DNA of 64,000 nucleotides from JBAZGH01 sp041652935 (GTDB lineage: Bacteria; Patescibacteriota; Patescibacteriia; Patescibacteriales; XYC2-FULL-47-12), in the NCBI GenBank assembly GCA_041652935.1, contig JBAZGH010000001.1:1-64000 (forward strand), given 5' to 3'. Below are positions 18,441-26,767 of this stretch, one piece after another; positions within the stretch are counted from its first letter, which is position 1, and every line of letters begins with the position of its first letter. Below the pieces are notes generated by a model. That model made no database searches. It was not told the DNA's origin and saw only the letters and a list, made by a program, of their open reading frames with translations. A program made the translations under genes and the position numbers.

Positions 18441-19549
18441 TACCCTATGGACGCCAAAATTTAAATAAAGATGATATTGATTTAGTAGTTAAAGCATTAA
18501 AATCAGATTGGCTTACACAAGGCCCGAAAATTTTAGAATTTGAGAAAGCGCTAGCTAAATATTGCGGAGCTAAATACGCAGCAACTGTTTCTAGCGGGAC
18601 AGCCGCACTACACCTAGCTTATTTAACAGCTGATTTTAAAAAGGGAGATGAAGTAATAACTACACCAAATACTTTTGTAGCTACATCAAATATGCTGTTA
18701 GCCGTTCATGTTAAGCCGGTATTTTGTGATATTAGAGAAGATACTTATAATATTGATGAAAGTAAAATAGAAAAATTAATTACTAGTAAGACAAAAGCGA
18801 TTGTTCCAGTTCATTTTGCTGGACATTCTTGCGAGATGAGAAAAATAAAAAAAATTGCTAAAAAATATAATTTAATAATTATCGAGGACGCCTGTCATGC
18901 GTTAGGTGGAAAATATAAAAATATAAAAATTGGTAGTTGCAAATTTTCTGATATGGCGGTTTTTAGTTTTCATGCTGTAAAACCCATTACCACGGGAGAG
19001 GGCGGAGCAATCTTAACTAATAACAAGAAATATTATGAAAAATTAATTTCTTTGCGCAGCCATGGAATTCATAAAGATAAAAATGGTAAAAATATCATGA
19101 CAGCGTTAGGATATAATTATCGAATTACCGATTTTCAAGCCGCCCTAGGTATAAATCAACTAAAAAAATTAGATTTTTTTATAAAAAAAAGAAAAGAAGT
19201 TGCGGCATGGTACAAAAAAGAATTAAGTGTATTAAAAGAAATTATTTTGCCGCAAGAAAAAAAAGATTGTTATAGCGGTTGGCATATTTATGTCATTAGA
19301 GTAAAAAATAAAAAAAATAAAGATGGCTTAATGAAATATTTAAGACAAAATGGCATAGGGGTTAATTTTCATTATCCGGCGGTTTACACCCACCCCTATT
19401 ACCAAAAAATAGGCTATCAAAATCTGCGTTTAAAATGCGTGGAAGAATATAACAATACCTGCGTCACCTTGCCTTGCCATACTCTATTGTCAAGAAAAGA
19501 TATAGGGTACATAGGGGAATTAGTTAAAAATTATTTTAAAATTAAATAA
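18437..19549 (+). CDS. pseC: UDP-4-amino-4,6-dideoxy-N-acetyl-L-altrosamine transaminase
   Basis: 370 residues of the DegT family. MIPYGRQNL at the start and WLTQGP match PseC. VSSGTAALHL holds the cofactor phosphate, EDACHALG gives D151, and FHAVKPITTGEGG gives the Schiff-base K182. It transaminates the PseB product. The start ATG overlaps the PseB stop (ATGA). The third enzyme of the classic route, the N-acetyltransferase PseH, is not recognised in the block; the formyltransferase at 26096 is one candidate to acylate the new amine. Confidence 0.9.
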   Translation: MIPYGRQNLNKDDIDLVVKALKSDWLTQGPKILEFEKALAKYCGAKYAATVSSGTAALHLAYLTADFKKGDEVITTPNTFVATSNMLLAVHVKPVFCDIREDTYNIDESKIEKLITSKTKAIVPVHFAGHSCEMRKIKKIAKKYNLIIIEDACHALGGKYKNIKIGSCKFSDMAVFSFHAVKPITTGEGGAILTNNKKYYEKLISLRSHGIHKDKNGKNIMTALGYNYRITDFQAALGINQLKKLDFFIKKRKEVAAWYKKELSVLKEIILPQEKKDCYSGWHIYVIRVKNKKNKDGLMKYLRQNGIGVNFHYPAVYTHPYYQKIGYQNLRLKCVEEYNNTCVTLPCHTLLSRKDIGYIGELVKNYFKIK

Positions 19550-19556
19550 ATTTATT

Positions 19557-20558
19557 ATGGATTATAATATTAAAAAAGAAATAAATCAATTTATTTATAA
19601 ATACCAAAAAGAAGATGTTAATGAGAAGTTGGGAAAAATTTTAGGGGATGATTTTAAAAAATATCGGAATGATTTTAATAAAACTCAGAATTACCATGAA
19701 ACAAAATTTATACCTGATTTTCCCATAACGATTTCATTAGAATTGGTCAATAGATGTAATTTGGATTGCATAATGTGTCTAGAAAATCAACATACTCAGC
19801 CAAAATCACAACTAAGTTTAGATGATATAAAAAGGATTTTAGATGAAAGCCAGAAAAATAATATGCCATCTATTGAACTAGGACTAGGGTCGGAGGTGAT
19901 GATGTATAAAGATATTCAGGAAGTAGTTATGCTTGTTAAAAAAGCTGGTATTTTAGATGTATTTTTTAGCACTAACGGCATATTATTAAATGACGAAATA
20001 ATTCGAGCAATTATTGATAATAAAATTACCCGAATAAAAATATCATTAGACGCCGCTACTGAAGAAACTTATAAAAAAATAAGGCGTAGAGCCCCCTCAT
20101 TAAAAATAACTGAAGACAATATTAAAAAAATAATCGCTTGGAAAAAGAAGAAAAATAGTCCGATTCCTGTAATTCGCCTTAGTTTTATAATAATGGATAT
20201 TAATAAGCATGAAATAAAACAGTTTATAGATAAATGGAAAGACGAAGTTGATTATATAGATTTCCAAAAACTCATTGATTTTTCACATGTTGGTAAAACG
20301 GTGTTACTTGATGAAGTTAAACAAGAAGTAATTAAAGATTCTTTTTGCGCCTATCCTTTCTATAGCTTAAATATTTGGGCTAATGGAGATGTAAGCCCGT
20401 GTTGCACTTTTTATGGAAAGGACTTGATTATGGGGAATATTCATCAGCAAACCCTGAAAGAAATATGGAATAGTAAAAAAATGAAATTAATTCGTGAACA
20501 GCTTTATTCTAAAAAATTCAATCCAATTTGTCAAAAATGTTTATATTTTAGAGATTAA
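19557..20558 (+). CDS. Radical SAM protein with SPASM-type C-terminus
   Basis: 333 residues. ELVNRCNLDCIMC gives the radical SAM cysteines C67, C71 and C74. The C-terminus has FCAYPFYSLNIWANGDVSPCC and a last pair CQKC, matching the SPASM/twitch auxiliary iron-sulfur domain. Such enzymes oxidise or epimerise peptides, alcohols or sugars. Within a sugar locus, radical dehydrogenation or epimerisation of a sugar or of a nonulosonic acid intermediate is possible. It follows PseC by 7 bases. The block also contains a Gfo/Idh oxidoreductase right after it, so a two-step redox edit of a sugar is a reasonable inference but no more. Confidence 0.75.
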   Translation: MDYNIKKEINQFIYKYQKEDVNEKLGKILGDDFKKYRNDFNKTQNYHETKFIPDFPITISLELVNRCNLDCIMCLENQHTQPKSQLSLDDIKRILDESQKNNMPSIELGLGSEVMMYKDIQEVVMLVKKAGILDVFFSTNGILLNDEIIRAIIDNKITRIKISLDAATEETYKKIRRRAPSLKITEDNIKKIIAWKKKKNSPIPVIRLSFIIMDINKHEIKQFIDKWKDEVDYIDFQKLIDFSHVGKTVLLDEVKQEVIKDSFCAYPFYSLNIWANGDVSPCCTFYGKDLIMGNIHQQTLKEIWNSKKMKLIREQLYSKKFNPICQKCLYFRD

Positions 20559-20597
20559 AATTAATAGATGGTAGTTTTTAAACTAAAAATTTAATTG

Positions 20598-20603
20598 TAA
20601 AAT
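20598..20603 (+). promoter_or_regulatory. Possible internal -10 box before the oxidoreductase gene
   Basis: The 52-bp gap at 20559-20610 is the longest gap in the 21-gene block. It contains TAAAAT seven bases before the ATG at 20611, the same spacing as other leaderless promoters in the window. No good -35 box is visible, so this is weak. Confidence 0.3.
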
Positions 20604-20610
20604 AAGCACT

Positions 20611-21552
20611 ATGAATATATTAATAGTTGGTTTTGGCTCAATTGGACAAAGGCATTATAAAAATTTATTAATGCTGGGTTTTAAAGATATCTATATTTAC
20701 GACACCGATAGCGCAAAAATTAATAATAAAAATTTCAAAGTAATAAAGAAATTTGATAAAAAAAGTTTAGAAATATTTGACATAGCCTTTATCTGTAACC
20801 CCAATAATAAGCACATTAATTCAGCGATTAAATGCGCGGAAGCAGGCTGTCATTTATTTATTGAAAAACCTCTTTCGCATACTTTGCAAGATATTGATAA
20901 ACTACAAAAAATTTGTCAGAGTAAAAAACTAATAACTATGATTGGTTGTAATATGCGTTTTCATCCGTGTTTAAAATTTATCAAAAATTATTTAAATAAA
21001 AATAAATTGGGTAAAATATACAGCGTCCATCATGAATTCGGCCATTATTTGCCATATTGGCGAGTTGGGCAGGATTATCGTAAAAATTATGCCGTTAAAA
21101 AATCTACCGGTGGCGGAATTATTTTAGACGATATACACGAATTTGATTTATTATTTTGGTTTAACGATTTTAAAAAAATAAAAAATTCAAAATTTATTTA
21201 TAATAAATTAAGTAATCTAGAAATTAAAACAGAGGATTTCTGTTTAGCTGTTTTTCAATTTACTAATAAAATTATTGGCTCTGTACAATGTGATTATTTA
21301 CAACAAAATTATACTAGAAATTGTAAAATTATAGGCGTTAAGGGAAATTTAGAGTGGGACTTCAATGAAAATGTTGTTTGGTTAAAAAACAAACAAAATG
21401 AGAAAAAATTATTTGCGGTTGATAATTTTAATTTTAATAAAGTTTATTTAGAAGAAATAAAATATTTTTTTAGTTGTATTTCTAAGAAAAAAGAAACTTT
21501 TAATGATACAAAAATTGCTTATGGAGTCTTGAAGTATTGTATAAATAGATAA
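20611..21552 (+). CDS. Gfo/Idh/MocA-family sugar oxidoreductase
   Basis: 313 residues. The N-terminal GFGSIGQRHYKNL is the Rossmann dinucleotide loop and IEKPLSHT (85 on) contains the family's EKP motif with its active-site lysine. STGGGIILDDIHEFDLL matches the substrate-side segment with a catalytic histidine. These enzymes oxidise or reduce a sugar carbon using NAD(P). In several nonulosonic acid loci a Gfo/Idh protein accompanies an SpsF-like cytidylyltransferase and a class III aminotransferase, the same order as here. The exact substrate is unknown. Confidence 0.82.
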   Translation: MNILIVGFGSIGQRHYKNLLMLGFKDIYIYDTDSAKINNKNFKVIKKFDKKSLEIFDIAFICNPNNKHINSAIKCAEAGCHLFIEKPLSHTLQDIDKLQKICQSKKLITMIGCNMRFHPCLKFIKNYLNKNKLGKIYSVHHEFGHYLPYWRVGQDYRKNYAVKKSTGGGIILDDIHEFDLLFWFNDFKKIKNSKFIYNKLSNLEIKTEDFCLAVFQFTNKIIGSVQCDYLQQNYTRNCKIIGVKGNLEWDFNENVVWLKNKQNEKKLFAVDNFNFNKVYLEEIKYFFSCISKKKETFNDTKIAYGVLKYCINR

Positions 21553-21555
21553 AAT

Positions 21556-22347
21556 ATGAAAAAAAATAAACAAAAAAACCTATGCATAATCCAAGCCCGT
21601 TATGGATCGACTCGTTTACCGGGCAAAGTTTTAAAGAAGGTTGATGGGCTTACTTTACTTGAATATGAAATAATTAGAGTTAAGCAGGCGAAAAAAATTG
21701 ATAAAATTGTCATAGCAACCACTAAAAATAAATCCGACAAGAAAATTGAAGAATTATGCCAAAGAATAAAAATAGATTGTTTTTGCGGTTCAGAAAATGA
21801 CGTATTAGATCGTTACTATCAATGTTCCTTGGAATACCCCGAATATAAAAATGTTATTCGGATTACTGGAGATTGTCCATTAATTGATCCGGTGATAATT
21901 GATAAAGTCATTAGTTTTTTTACCAAGAGAAAGCTTGATTATACTAGTAATATTGAGTTAGATACTTTTCCTGACGGTATGGATGTAGAAATTTTTAAAA
22001 AAGACATTTTAATTGAAACTGCTAAAAGAGCTAAATTACCCTCAGAACGAGAACATGTTACTTATTATATCCGAAAAAATAAAAAATATAAAAAAGGAAA
22101 TTTAACCGCGTGTAATAACTGGTCTCATTTTCGCTTAACAGTCGATGAACCAATTGATTTTGAGGTTATAAAATTTTTAATTAAAAATAGTAAAATTACT
22201 GATGGATACTTAGATTATATCTCGCTTTTAACTAAGAATCCAAAAGTAATGCTTAGTAATATTAATATTATTAGAAATGAGTGGAAATTAAAAGCTTTAA
22301 AAGAAGACGGAGAATTTAAAAAACAATATGCCAAAAAAATTCACTAA
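21556..22347 (+). CDS. SpsF-like cytidylyltransferase
   Basis: 263 residues. IIQARYGSTRLPGKVL is the nucleotide-binding loop of the CMP-KDO synthetase/SpsF group, and VIRITGDCPLIDP carries the metal-binding aspartate. FRLTVDEPIDFEVI is also conserved. Relatives activate acidic sugars as CMP derivatives. NeuA at 10490 belongs to a different branch, so the two genes probably activate two different nonulosonic acids, this one the pseudaminic-type product of the synthase at 24233. It overlaps the following aminotransferase by 20 bases. Confidence 0.8.
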   Translation: MKKNKQKNLCIIQARYGSTRLPGKVLKKVDGLTLLEYEIIRVKQAKKIDKIVIATTKNKSDKKIEELCQRIKIDCFCGSENDVLDRYYQCSLEYPEYKNVIRITGDCPLIDPVIIDKVISFFTKRKLDYTSNIELDTFPDGMDVEIFKKDILIETAKRAKLPSEREHVTYYIRKNKKYKKGNLTACNNWSHFRLTVDEPIDFEVIKFLIKNSKITDGYLDYISLLTKNPKVMLSNINIIRNEWKLKALKEDGEFKKQYAKKIH

Positions 22348-23617
22348 AAGTCAACAATTATTTAATAAAACTAGCAAAAGTATACCTCTTGCTTCGCAAA
22401 CTTTTTCCAAAAGTTATTTGCAATATGTGAGAGGGCAGGCACCTTTATTTATCACACATGGCAGTGGTTCTCACGTTTGGGATGTTGACGGCAACAAATA
22501 TGTGGATATGATAAACGGCTTATTGCCAGTAATTTTAGGATATCAATATAAAGCAGTTGATGATGCGATAAAAAATCAGCTAAATAAAGGAATAATTTTT
22601 TCTCTGCCGTCCCCATTAGAATGTGAATTAGCTAGAATTTTGATTAAGCATATCCCTTGCGCTGAGATGGTCCGTTTTGGCAAAAACGGCTCCGATGTTA
22701 CTTCTGGCGCAGTAAGGTTGGCACGGGCAATAACAGGTCGCAGTCATATTGCTTGTTGCGGTTATCATGGTTGGCATGATTGGTATATAGGGACTACTGT
22801 TAGAAATTTAGGTGTGCCGAAAGAAACACAAAAATTGACCCATAGTTTTAAATATAATGATGTGGATTCTTTAAAAGAAGTTTTTAGAAAAAATAAGAAT
22901 AGAATTGCAGCTGTAATTATGGAACCGATGAACTATGTTGATTTACGGCCTGGATTTTTACAGCAGGTAAAGAAAATAACGCACGACAAAGGCGCCTTAT
23001 TGATTTTTGATGAAATTATAACCGGTTTCAGGTATGATTTGGGGGGAGCGCAAAAATTATTCAGAATAACTCCAGATTTAGCAACTTTTGGGAAGGCAAT
23101 GGCAAATGGCATGCCAATTGCCGCATTGGTCGGCAAAAAAAAATATATGAAACACGCTGAAGATATCTTTTACTCGTTTACTATGGGGGGCGAGGCATTA
23201 TCTTTGGCAGCGGCAATAGCAACTATTAAAGAACTTGAACAGAAAAAAGTTATAAAGTATATTTGGAAACTTGGGAAATATTTGCAGGATAATACCAATA
23301 ATTTTTTGAAAGAAAATAAATTAGATGAGATTATAAAGGTGCGGGGAAAACCTTGTTGGCAGGTATTTATTATCAAGCCATCAGGAAAATTTAGCGATCT
23401 GGAAATAAAAAGCTACTTGCAGCAGGAAATACTACAGGCAGGATTTTTATGGTATGGACAGCATAATATGAGTTTCAGCCATACAAAAAAAGATATGGAC
23501 AGATTATTAGGAGTTTATAAAAAAGTATTTAAAAATTTAAAGGGGTTAATTGATAGTGGAAGATTAAGGGGGGAATTGAGAGGGCAACCGATAACTAATA
23601 TTTTTAAGGTTAGGTAA
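22328..23617 (+). CDS. Class III PLP aminotransferase, glutamate-1-semialdehyde mutase-like
   Basis: 429 residues, the usual length. FGKNGSDVTSGAVRLARA binds the cofactor phosphate, LIFDEIITGFR gives D228, and TFGKAMANGMP gives the Schiff-base K256. The closest fold family includes HemL. Its position between SpsF-like and synthase genes shows that it works on a sugar, not on tetrapyrrole synthesis; it may aminate or move an amino group on a nonulosonic acid. The last 25 residues (GRLRGELRGQPITNIFKVR) look like an extension. The start overlaps the cytidylyltransferase gene by 20 bases. Confidence 0.8.
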   Translation: MPKKFTKSQQLFNKTSKSIPLASQTFSKSYLQYVRGQAPLFITHGSGSHVWDVDGNKYVDMINGLLPVILGYQYKAVDDAIKNQLNKGIIFSLPSPLECELARILIKHIPCAEMVRFGKNGSDVTSGAVRLARAITGRSHIACCGYHGWHDWYIGTTVRNLGVPKETQKLTHSFKYNDVDSLKEVFRKNKNRIAAVIMEPMNYVDLRPGFLQQVKKITHDKGALLIFDEIITGFRYDLGGAQKLFRITPDLATFGKAMANGMPIAALVGKKKYMKHAEDIFYSFTMGGEALSLAAAIATIKELEQKKVIKYIWKLGKYLQDNTNNFLKENKLDEIIKVRGKPCWQVFIIKPSGKFSDLEIKSYLQQEILQAGFLWYGQHNMSFSHTKKDMDRLLGVYKKVFKNLKGLIDSGRLRGELRGQPITNIFKVR

Positions 23618-23618
23618 T

Positions 23619-24230
23619 ATGAATTCAACTAAGGTGTTATTTATTTTAGGTGGTGGATTAGTAAAAAAAGATAATAAATGGAGAACTACCAATTTCAAGG
23701 AAGGAGATAAATTTGGCGCTTCAGGCGATAGGTTAAGGGTGGTGGCTGGAAGCTGTTTATATAAAAATAATTCAGAATATTTAATAATAACATCAGGCGG
23801 CAAGGGGCAATATAAAAACGTTCCAAATTCTCTAACTGTAGCCGAGGTAATGAGACGAGAATTATTAGAGCTAGGCGTATTAGAGGAGACAATAATAAAG
23901 GAAGAGGAATCTAGCAATACTTGGGAGCAATTACAACAGTTAAAAAAGATTATTCAAAAAGAAAATTTTATTAAAATAAAAATTCTTTCCAGTAGATATC
24001 ATTTACCACGTGTGCGGGCGATGATTGAAGTTGATGGCAGATTAAATGAAATATTTAAAAAAGAAGTATTAGAATTAGTTTCTGCTGAAGAAATTTTAAT
24101 TAAACACAATGAAAATAAGTGGAAGAATTTTATTGAAAAAGCATATTCAAGCGAGGCTATGAAAAAAAGAATTACTTTAGAAAAACAGGGGATTAAACAA
24201 ATTAAAAACGGTACTTATAGTTTAAAATAA
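23619..24230 (+). CDS. YdcF/DUF218-like protein
   Basis: 203 residues. FILGGGLVKKDNKW, then IITSGGKGQY, then ESSNTWEQLQQLK and ILSSRYHLPRVRAM fit the DUF218/YdcF pattern, in which glycine-rich loops and a conserved E-x-x-S-x-N-T motif form a pocket for a nucleotide or sugar. Family members such as SanA and ElyC act in envelope biology, but most lack a membrane anchor here as in this protein. It lies one base after the class III aminotransferase and two before the pseudaminic synthase. The biochemical role is not known. Confidence 0.7.
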   Translation: MNSTKVLFILGGGLVKKDNKWRTTNFKEGDKFGASGDRLRVVAGSCLYKNNSEYLIITSGGKGQYKNVPNSLTVAEVMRRELLELGVLEETIIKEEESSNTWEQLQQLKKIIQKENFIKIKILSSRYHLPRVRAMIEVDGRLNEIFKKEVLELVSAEEILIKHNENKWKNFIEKAYSSEAMKKRITLEKQGIKQIKNGTYSLK

Positions 24231-24232
24231 TT

Positions 24233-25297
24233 ATGAAATATATTGAAATTAAAACTCCTAAAGGAAAAAGAAAAATTGGTCCAGGCCAGCCAGTATTTAT
24301 AATCGCTGAAATGTCCGGTAATCACAACCAATCTTTTGCGCGCGCCAAGAAAATAATTGATGCCGCGGTTGACGCTGGAGTTGATGCAATAAAGCTGCAA
24401 ACTTATACCGCCGATACAATGACGATAGATTGCGATAAAAAATATTTCCAAGTAAAAGTTAATGACGCGTGGAAAGGGCAAAGTTTATATCAATTATATA
24501 AAAAAGCTTACACGCCATGGAAGTGGCAACCAAAATTAAAAAAATATGCGGAAAGTAAGGGTTTAGTTTGTTTTTCTACTCCTTTTGATGAAACTGCAGT
24601 TGATTTTTTGGAAAAGATGAACGTACAACTTTATAAAATTGCCTCATTTGAAGTAGTTGATATTCCATTACTTAAAAAAATTGGAAAAACTAGAAAGCCA
24701 GTAATTATGTCACGTGGCATGGCTTCAATTGAAGAAATTAAGCTGGCGGTTAAGACGCTGAAAGATAATGGCGCGCCACATGTCGCAGTTCTCCATTGTG
24801 TAAGTTCATATCCAGCTAAATCGGAACAAATGAACTTAGCTACTATTCCAGATATTACTAAAAAGTTTAAAGTAATATCCGGTTTATCTGATCATACCTT
24901 AGGAATCGTTGCATCCTTAATTTCCGTAGCTTTAGGCGCCTGCATCATTGAAAAACATTTTACTTTACGTAGGTCTGACGGAGGTCCAGACGCTAATTTT
25001 TCTTTAGAGCCGAATGAATTAAAAGAATTAGTTAAAAATGTGAGAGAATCAGAAAAAGCTATTGGTAAGCCAAATTATGTAATCAAAGGATCAGATGAGC
25101 AAAAAATGAGAAATTATCGAAGATCTCTCTTTGTTGTTAAGGAAATTAAGAAAGGAAATTTAATAACTTATGAAAATGTCAAATCAATTCGTCCTAGTTA
25201 TGGACTGCCACCTAAGTATTTAGACAAAGTTATTAAGAAAAGAGCTAGCAAGGATTTAAGTATTGGCACCCCCTTATCTTTTAATTTAATAAAATAA
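24233..25297 (+). CDS. pseI: Pseudaminic acid synthase
   Basis: 354 residues. FIIAEMSGNHNQSFARA and DAIKLQTYTADTMTID match PseI more closely than NeuB. The active-site segment EKHFTLRRSDGGPDANFSLEP carries the PseI signature (GGPDxxFSLEP), where the NeuB-type enzyme at 7885 has GPDQ. The C-terminal SAF domain begins at about 295 (RRSLFVVKEIKKGN, IRPSYGLPP). It condenses PEP with a 2,4-diamido-6-deoxy-altrose to give pseudaminic acid. Methyltransferase, formyltransferase and deacetylase genes follow at once, suggesting a modified product. Confidence 0.9.
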   Translation: MKYIEIKTPKGKRKIGPGQPVFIIAEMSGNHNQSFARAKKIIDAAVDAGVDAIKLQTYTADTMTIDCDKKYFQVKVNDAWKGQSLYQLYKKAYTPWKWQPKLKKYAESKGLVCFSTPFDETAVDFLEKMNVQLYKIASFEVVDIPLLKKIGKTRKPVIMSRGMASIEEIKLAVKTLKDNGAPHVAVLHCVSSYPAKSEQMNLATIPDITKKFKVISGLSDHTLGIVASLISVALGACIIEKHFTLRRSDGGPDANFSLEPNELKELVKNVRESEKAIGKPNYVIKGSDEQKMRNYRRSLFVVKEIKKGNLITYENVKSIRPSYGLPPKYLDKVIKKRASKDLSIGTPLSFNLIK

Positions 25298-25303
25298 AAT
25301 TAA

Positions 25304-26092
25304 ATGTCAGAAAAAAAAGTAAAAAAAATTCATAATTTTTGGAATGAACGCGCCAAAGAGCATAAAACAAGTTATTTAGCTACAGTACCAGATAAATTCT
25401 TAAAAGAATTAGAGATTAAAAATATTTTGAAATATATTCCTAAGAAAAAAATTAAAGTCGTTGATATTGGTTGTGGTAATGGATTTTCTACTATTGCTTT
25501 TGCCAAAGAAAGACAAGCTGATTTTTTAGGAGTTGATTATTCAGAAAATATGATTGAGCAGGCTCAAAAAATATTACTTCAACGCAAAAAAAAAATCAAA
25601 GGAAAGGTACGATTTATATCGGGTAATATTTTAAATTTAAATTTTTTATCGCCAGCTACTCATGATATTGTATCAACCGATCGTTGTTTAATAAATTTAG
25701 TCTCTTTATCAGATCAAAAAAAAGCAATTAAGGAAATATCAAGAGTATTAAAAAAGGGCGGTAAGTATATAATGTGCGAAGATACCAAGGAAGGATTAAG
25801 GAAACTTAATGAATTACGTATTTTGGCTGGTCTTGAAGCTATTCCTAATCATTGGCATAATTTATACTTAAATGAAAAAGAATTGCTACCATATATAGAA
25901 AGATATTTTAAAATTATTAAAATTGATAATTTTTCCAGCTTATATTATATTGCTTCCCGTATTTTCAATGCCGTATCAGCAATAGATATAAAAACCCCCA
26001 ATTATTTAAGCGTTATTAATAAAACAGCTACTAAACTGCCTTCAATTGGAGATTATTCACCTTTAAAAATATTTTATTTAGAGAAAAAATAA
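25304..26092 (+). CDS. Class I SAM-dependent methyltransferase
   Basis: 262 residues. Motif I is VVDIGCGNGFST, followed by FLGVDYSENMIEQA and ISGNILNLNFL, and a post-motif VLKKGGKYIMCED. This is the UbiE/COQ5-like methyltransferase fold. It starts 6 bases after pseI and ends 3 before the formyltransferase, so it belongs to the same tailoring set. Methylation of a hydroxyl or amine of the pseudaminic-type sugar is inferred. It is only distantly similar to the methyltransferase at 11210. Confidence 0.78.
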   Translation: MSEKKVKKIHNFWNERAKEHKTSYLATVPDKFLKELEIKNILKYIPKKKIKVVDIGCGNGFSTIAFAKERQADFLGVDYSENMIEQAQKILLQRKKKIKGKVRFISGNILNLNFLSPATHDIVSTDRCLINLVSLSDQKKAIKEISRVLKKGGKYIMCEDTKEGLRKLNELRILAGLEAIPNHWHNLYLNEKELLPYIERYFKIIKIDNFSSLYYIASRIFNAVSAIDIKTPNYLSVINKTATKLPSIGDYSPLKIFYLEKK

Positions 26093-26095
26093 TAC

Positions 26096-26767
26096 ATGAA
26101 TTATGTTATTGCCAGTATAAAATCATGGAATGAAGATAATTATAAAATTTTTTTTGATAAGAGTAAAAATTTTTATTTGATAACTAATAAAAAAGATTTA
26201 ACATTTGCTAAATTAAAAAAAATAAATCCTAAATATATTTTTATTCCACATTGGTCTTGGATAATACCGGAAAGTATCTGGAGTAATTTTAATTGCGTAG
26301 TTTTTCATATGACTGATTTGCCATATGGGCGCGGTGGCACTCCCTTGCAAAATTTAATTTTGCGTGGTCATAAAACCACAAAAATATCAGCTATTAAAGT
26401 TAACAGAGGGATTGACACGGGAAATATTTATTTGAAAGAAAGTTTAAGCTTAAATGGAAGCGCTGAAGAGATTTATCAACGTGCATCAAAGATTATTTTT
26501 AATAAAATGATTCCTAAAATTATAAAAAATAATCCAATTCCAAAGAAACAATGCGGAAAAATTGTAAAATTTAATCGCAGAAAACCAGGACAAAGCGAGA
26601 TTTCCTCAGGCATGAATTTAAAAAAAGTTTATGATCAAATTAGGATGTTGGATGCGGAAGATTACCCCAGAGCATATTTAAAGACTAAAAAATTGAAATT
26701 TAATTTTTCTAAAGCTCAATTAAAAAATAAAAAATTAATTGCTAATGTTGAAATATATGAAGAATAA
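26096..26767 (+). CDS. Sugar N-formyltransferase-like protein (Formyl_trans_N fold)
   Basis: 223 residues. VVFHMTDLPYGRGGTPLQNLI is the counterpart of the NxHPSLLPxYRG motif of methionyl-tRNA and sugar N-formyltransferases, and RGIDTGNIY carries the catalytic aspartate. The usual asparagine two residues before the histidine is valine here, so one of three catalytic residues differs. A formyl group from 10-formyl-tetrahydrofolate would be placed on a sugar amine. The next gene, overlapping by 11 bases, is a PIG-L N-deacetylase, which could expose that amine. A housekeeping fmt role is unlikely because the C-terminal tRNA-binding domain is missing. Confidence 0.72.
   Translation: MNYVIASIKSWNEDNYKIFFDKSKNFYLITNKKDLTFAKLKKINPKYIFIPHWSWIIPESIWSNFNCVVFHMTDLPYGRGGTPLQNLILRGHKTTKISAIKVNRGIDTGNIYLKESLSLNGSAEEIYQRASKIIFNKMIPKIIKNNPIPKKQCGKIVKFNRRKPGQSEISSGMNLKKVYDQIRMLDAEDYPRAYLKTKKLKFNFSKAQLKNKKLIANVEIYEE

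Noticed and set aside
22328..23617. HemL, glutamate-1-semialdehyde aminomutase of heme synthesis
   Set aside because: No other tetrapyrrole gene is present and it overlaps a sugar cytidylyltransferase gene.
26096..26767. Methionyl-tRNA formyltransferase (fmt)
   Set aside because: Too short, lacks the C-terminal tRNA domain, and lies in a sugar operon.
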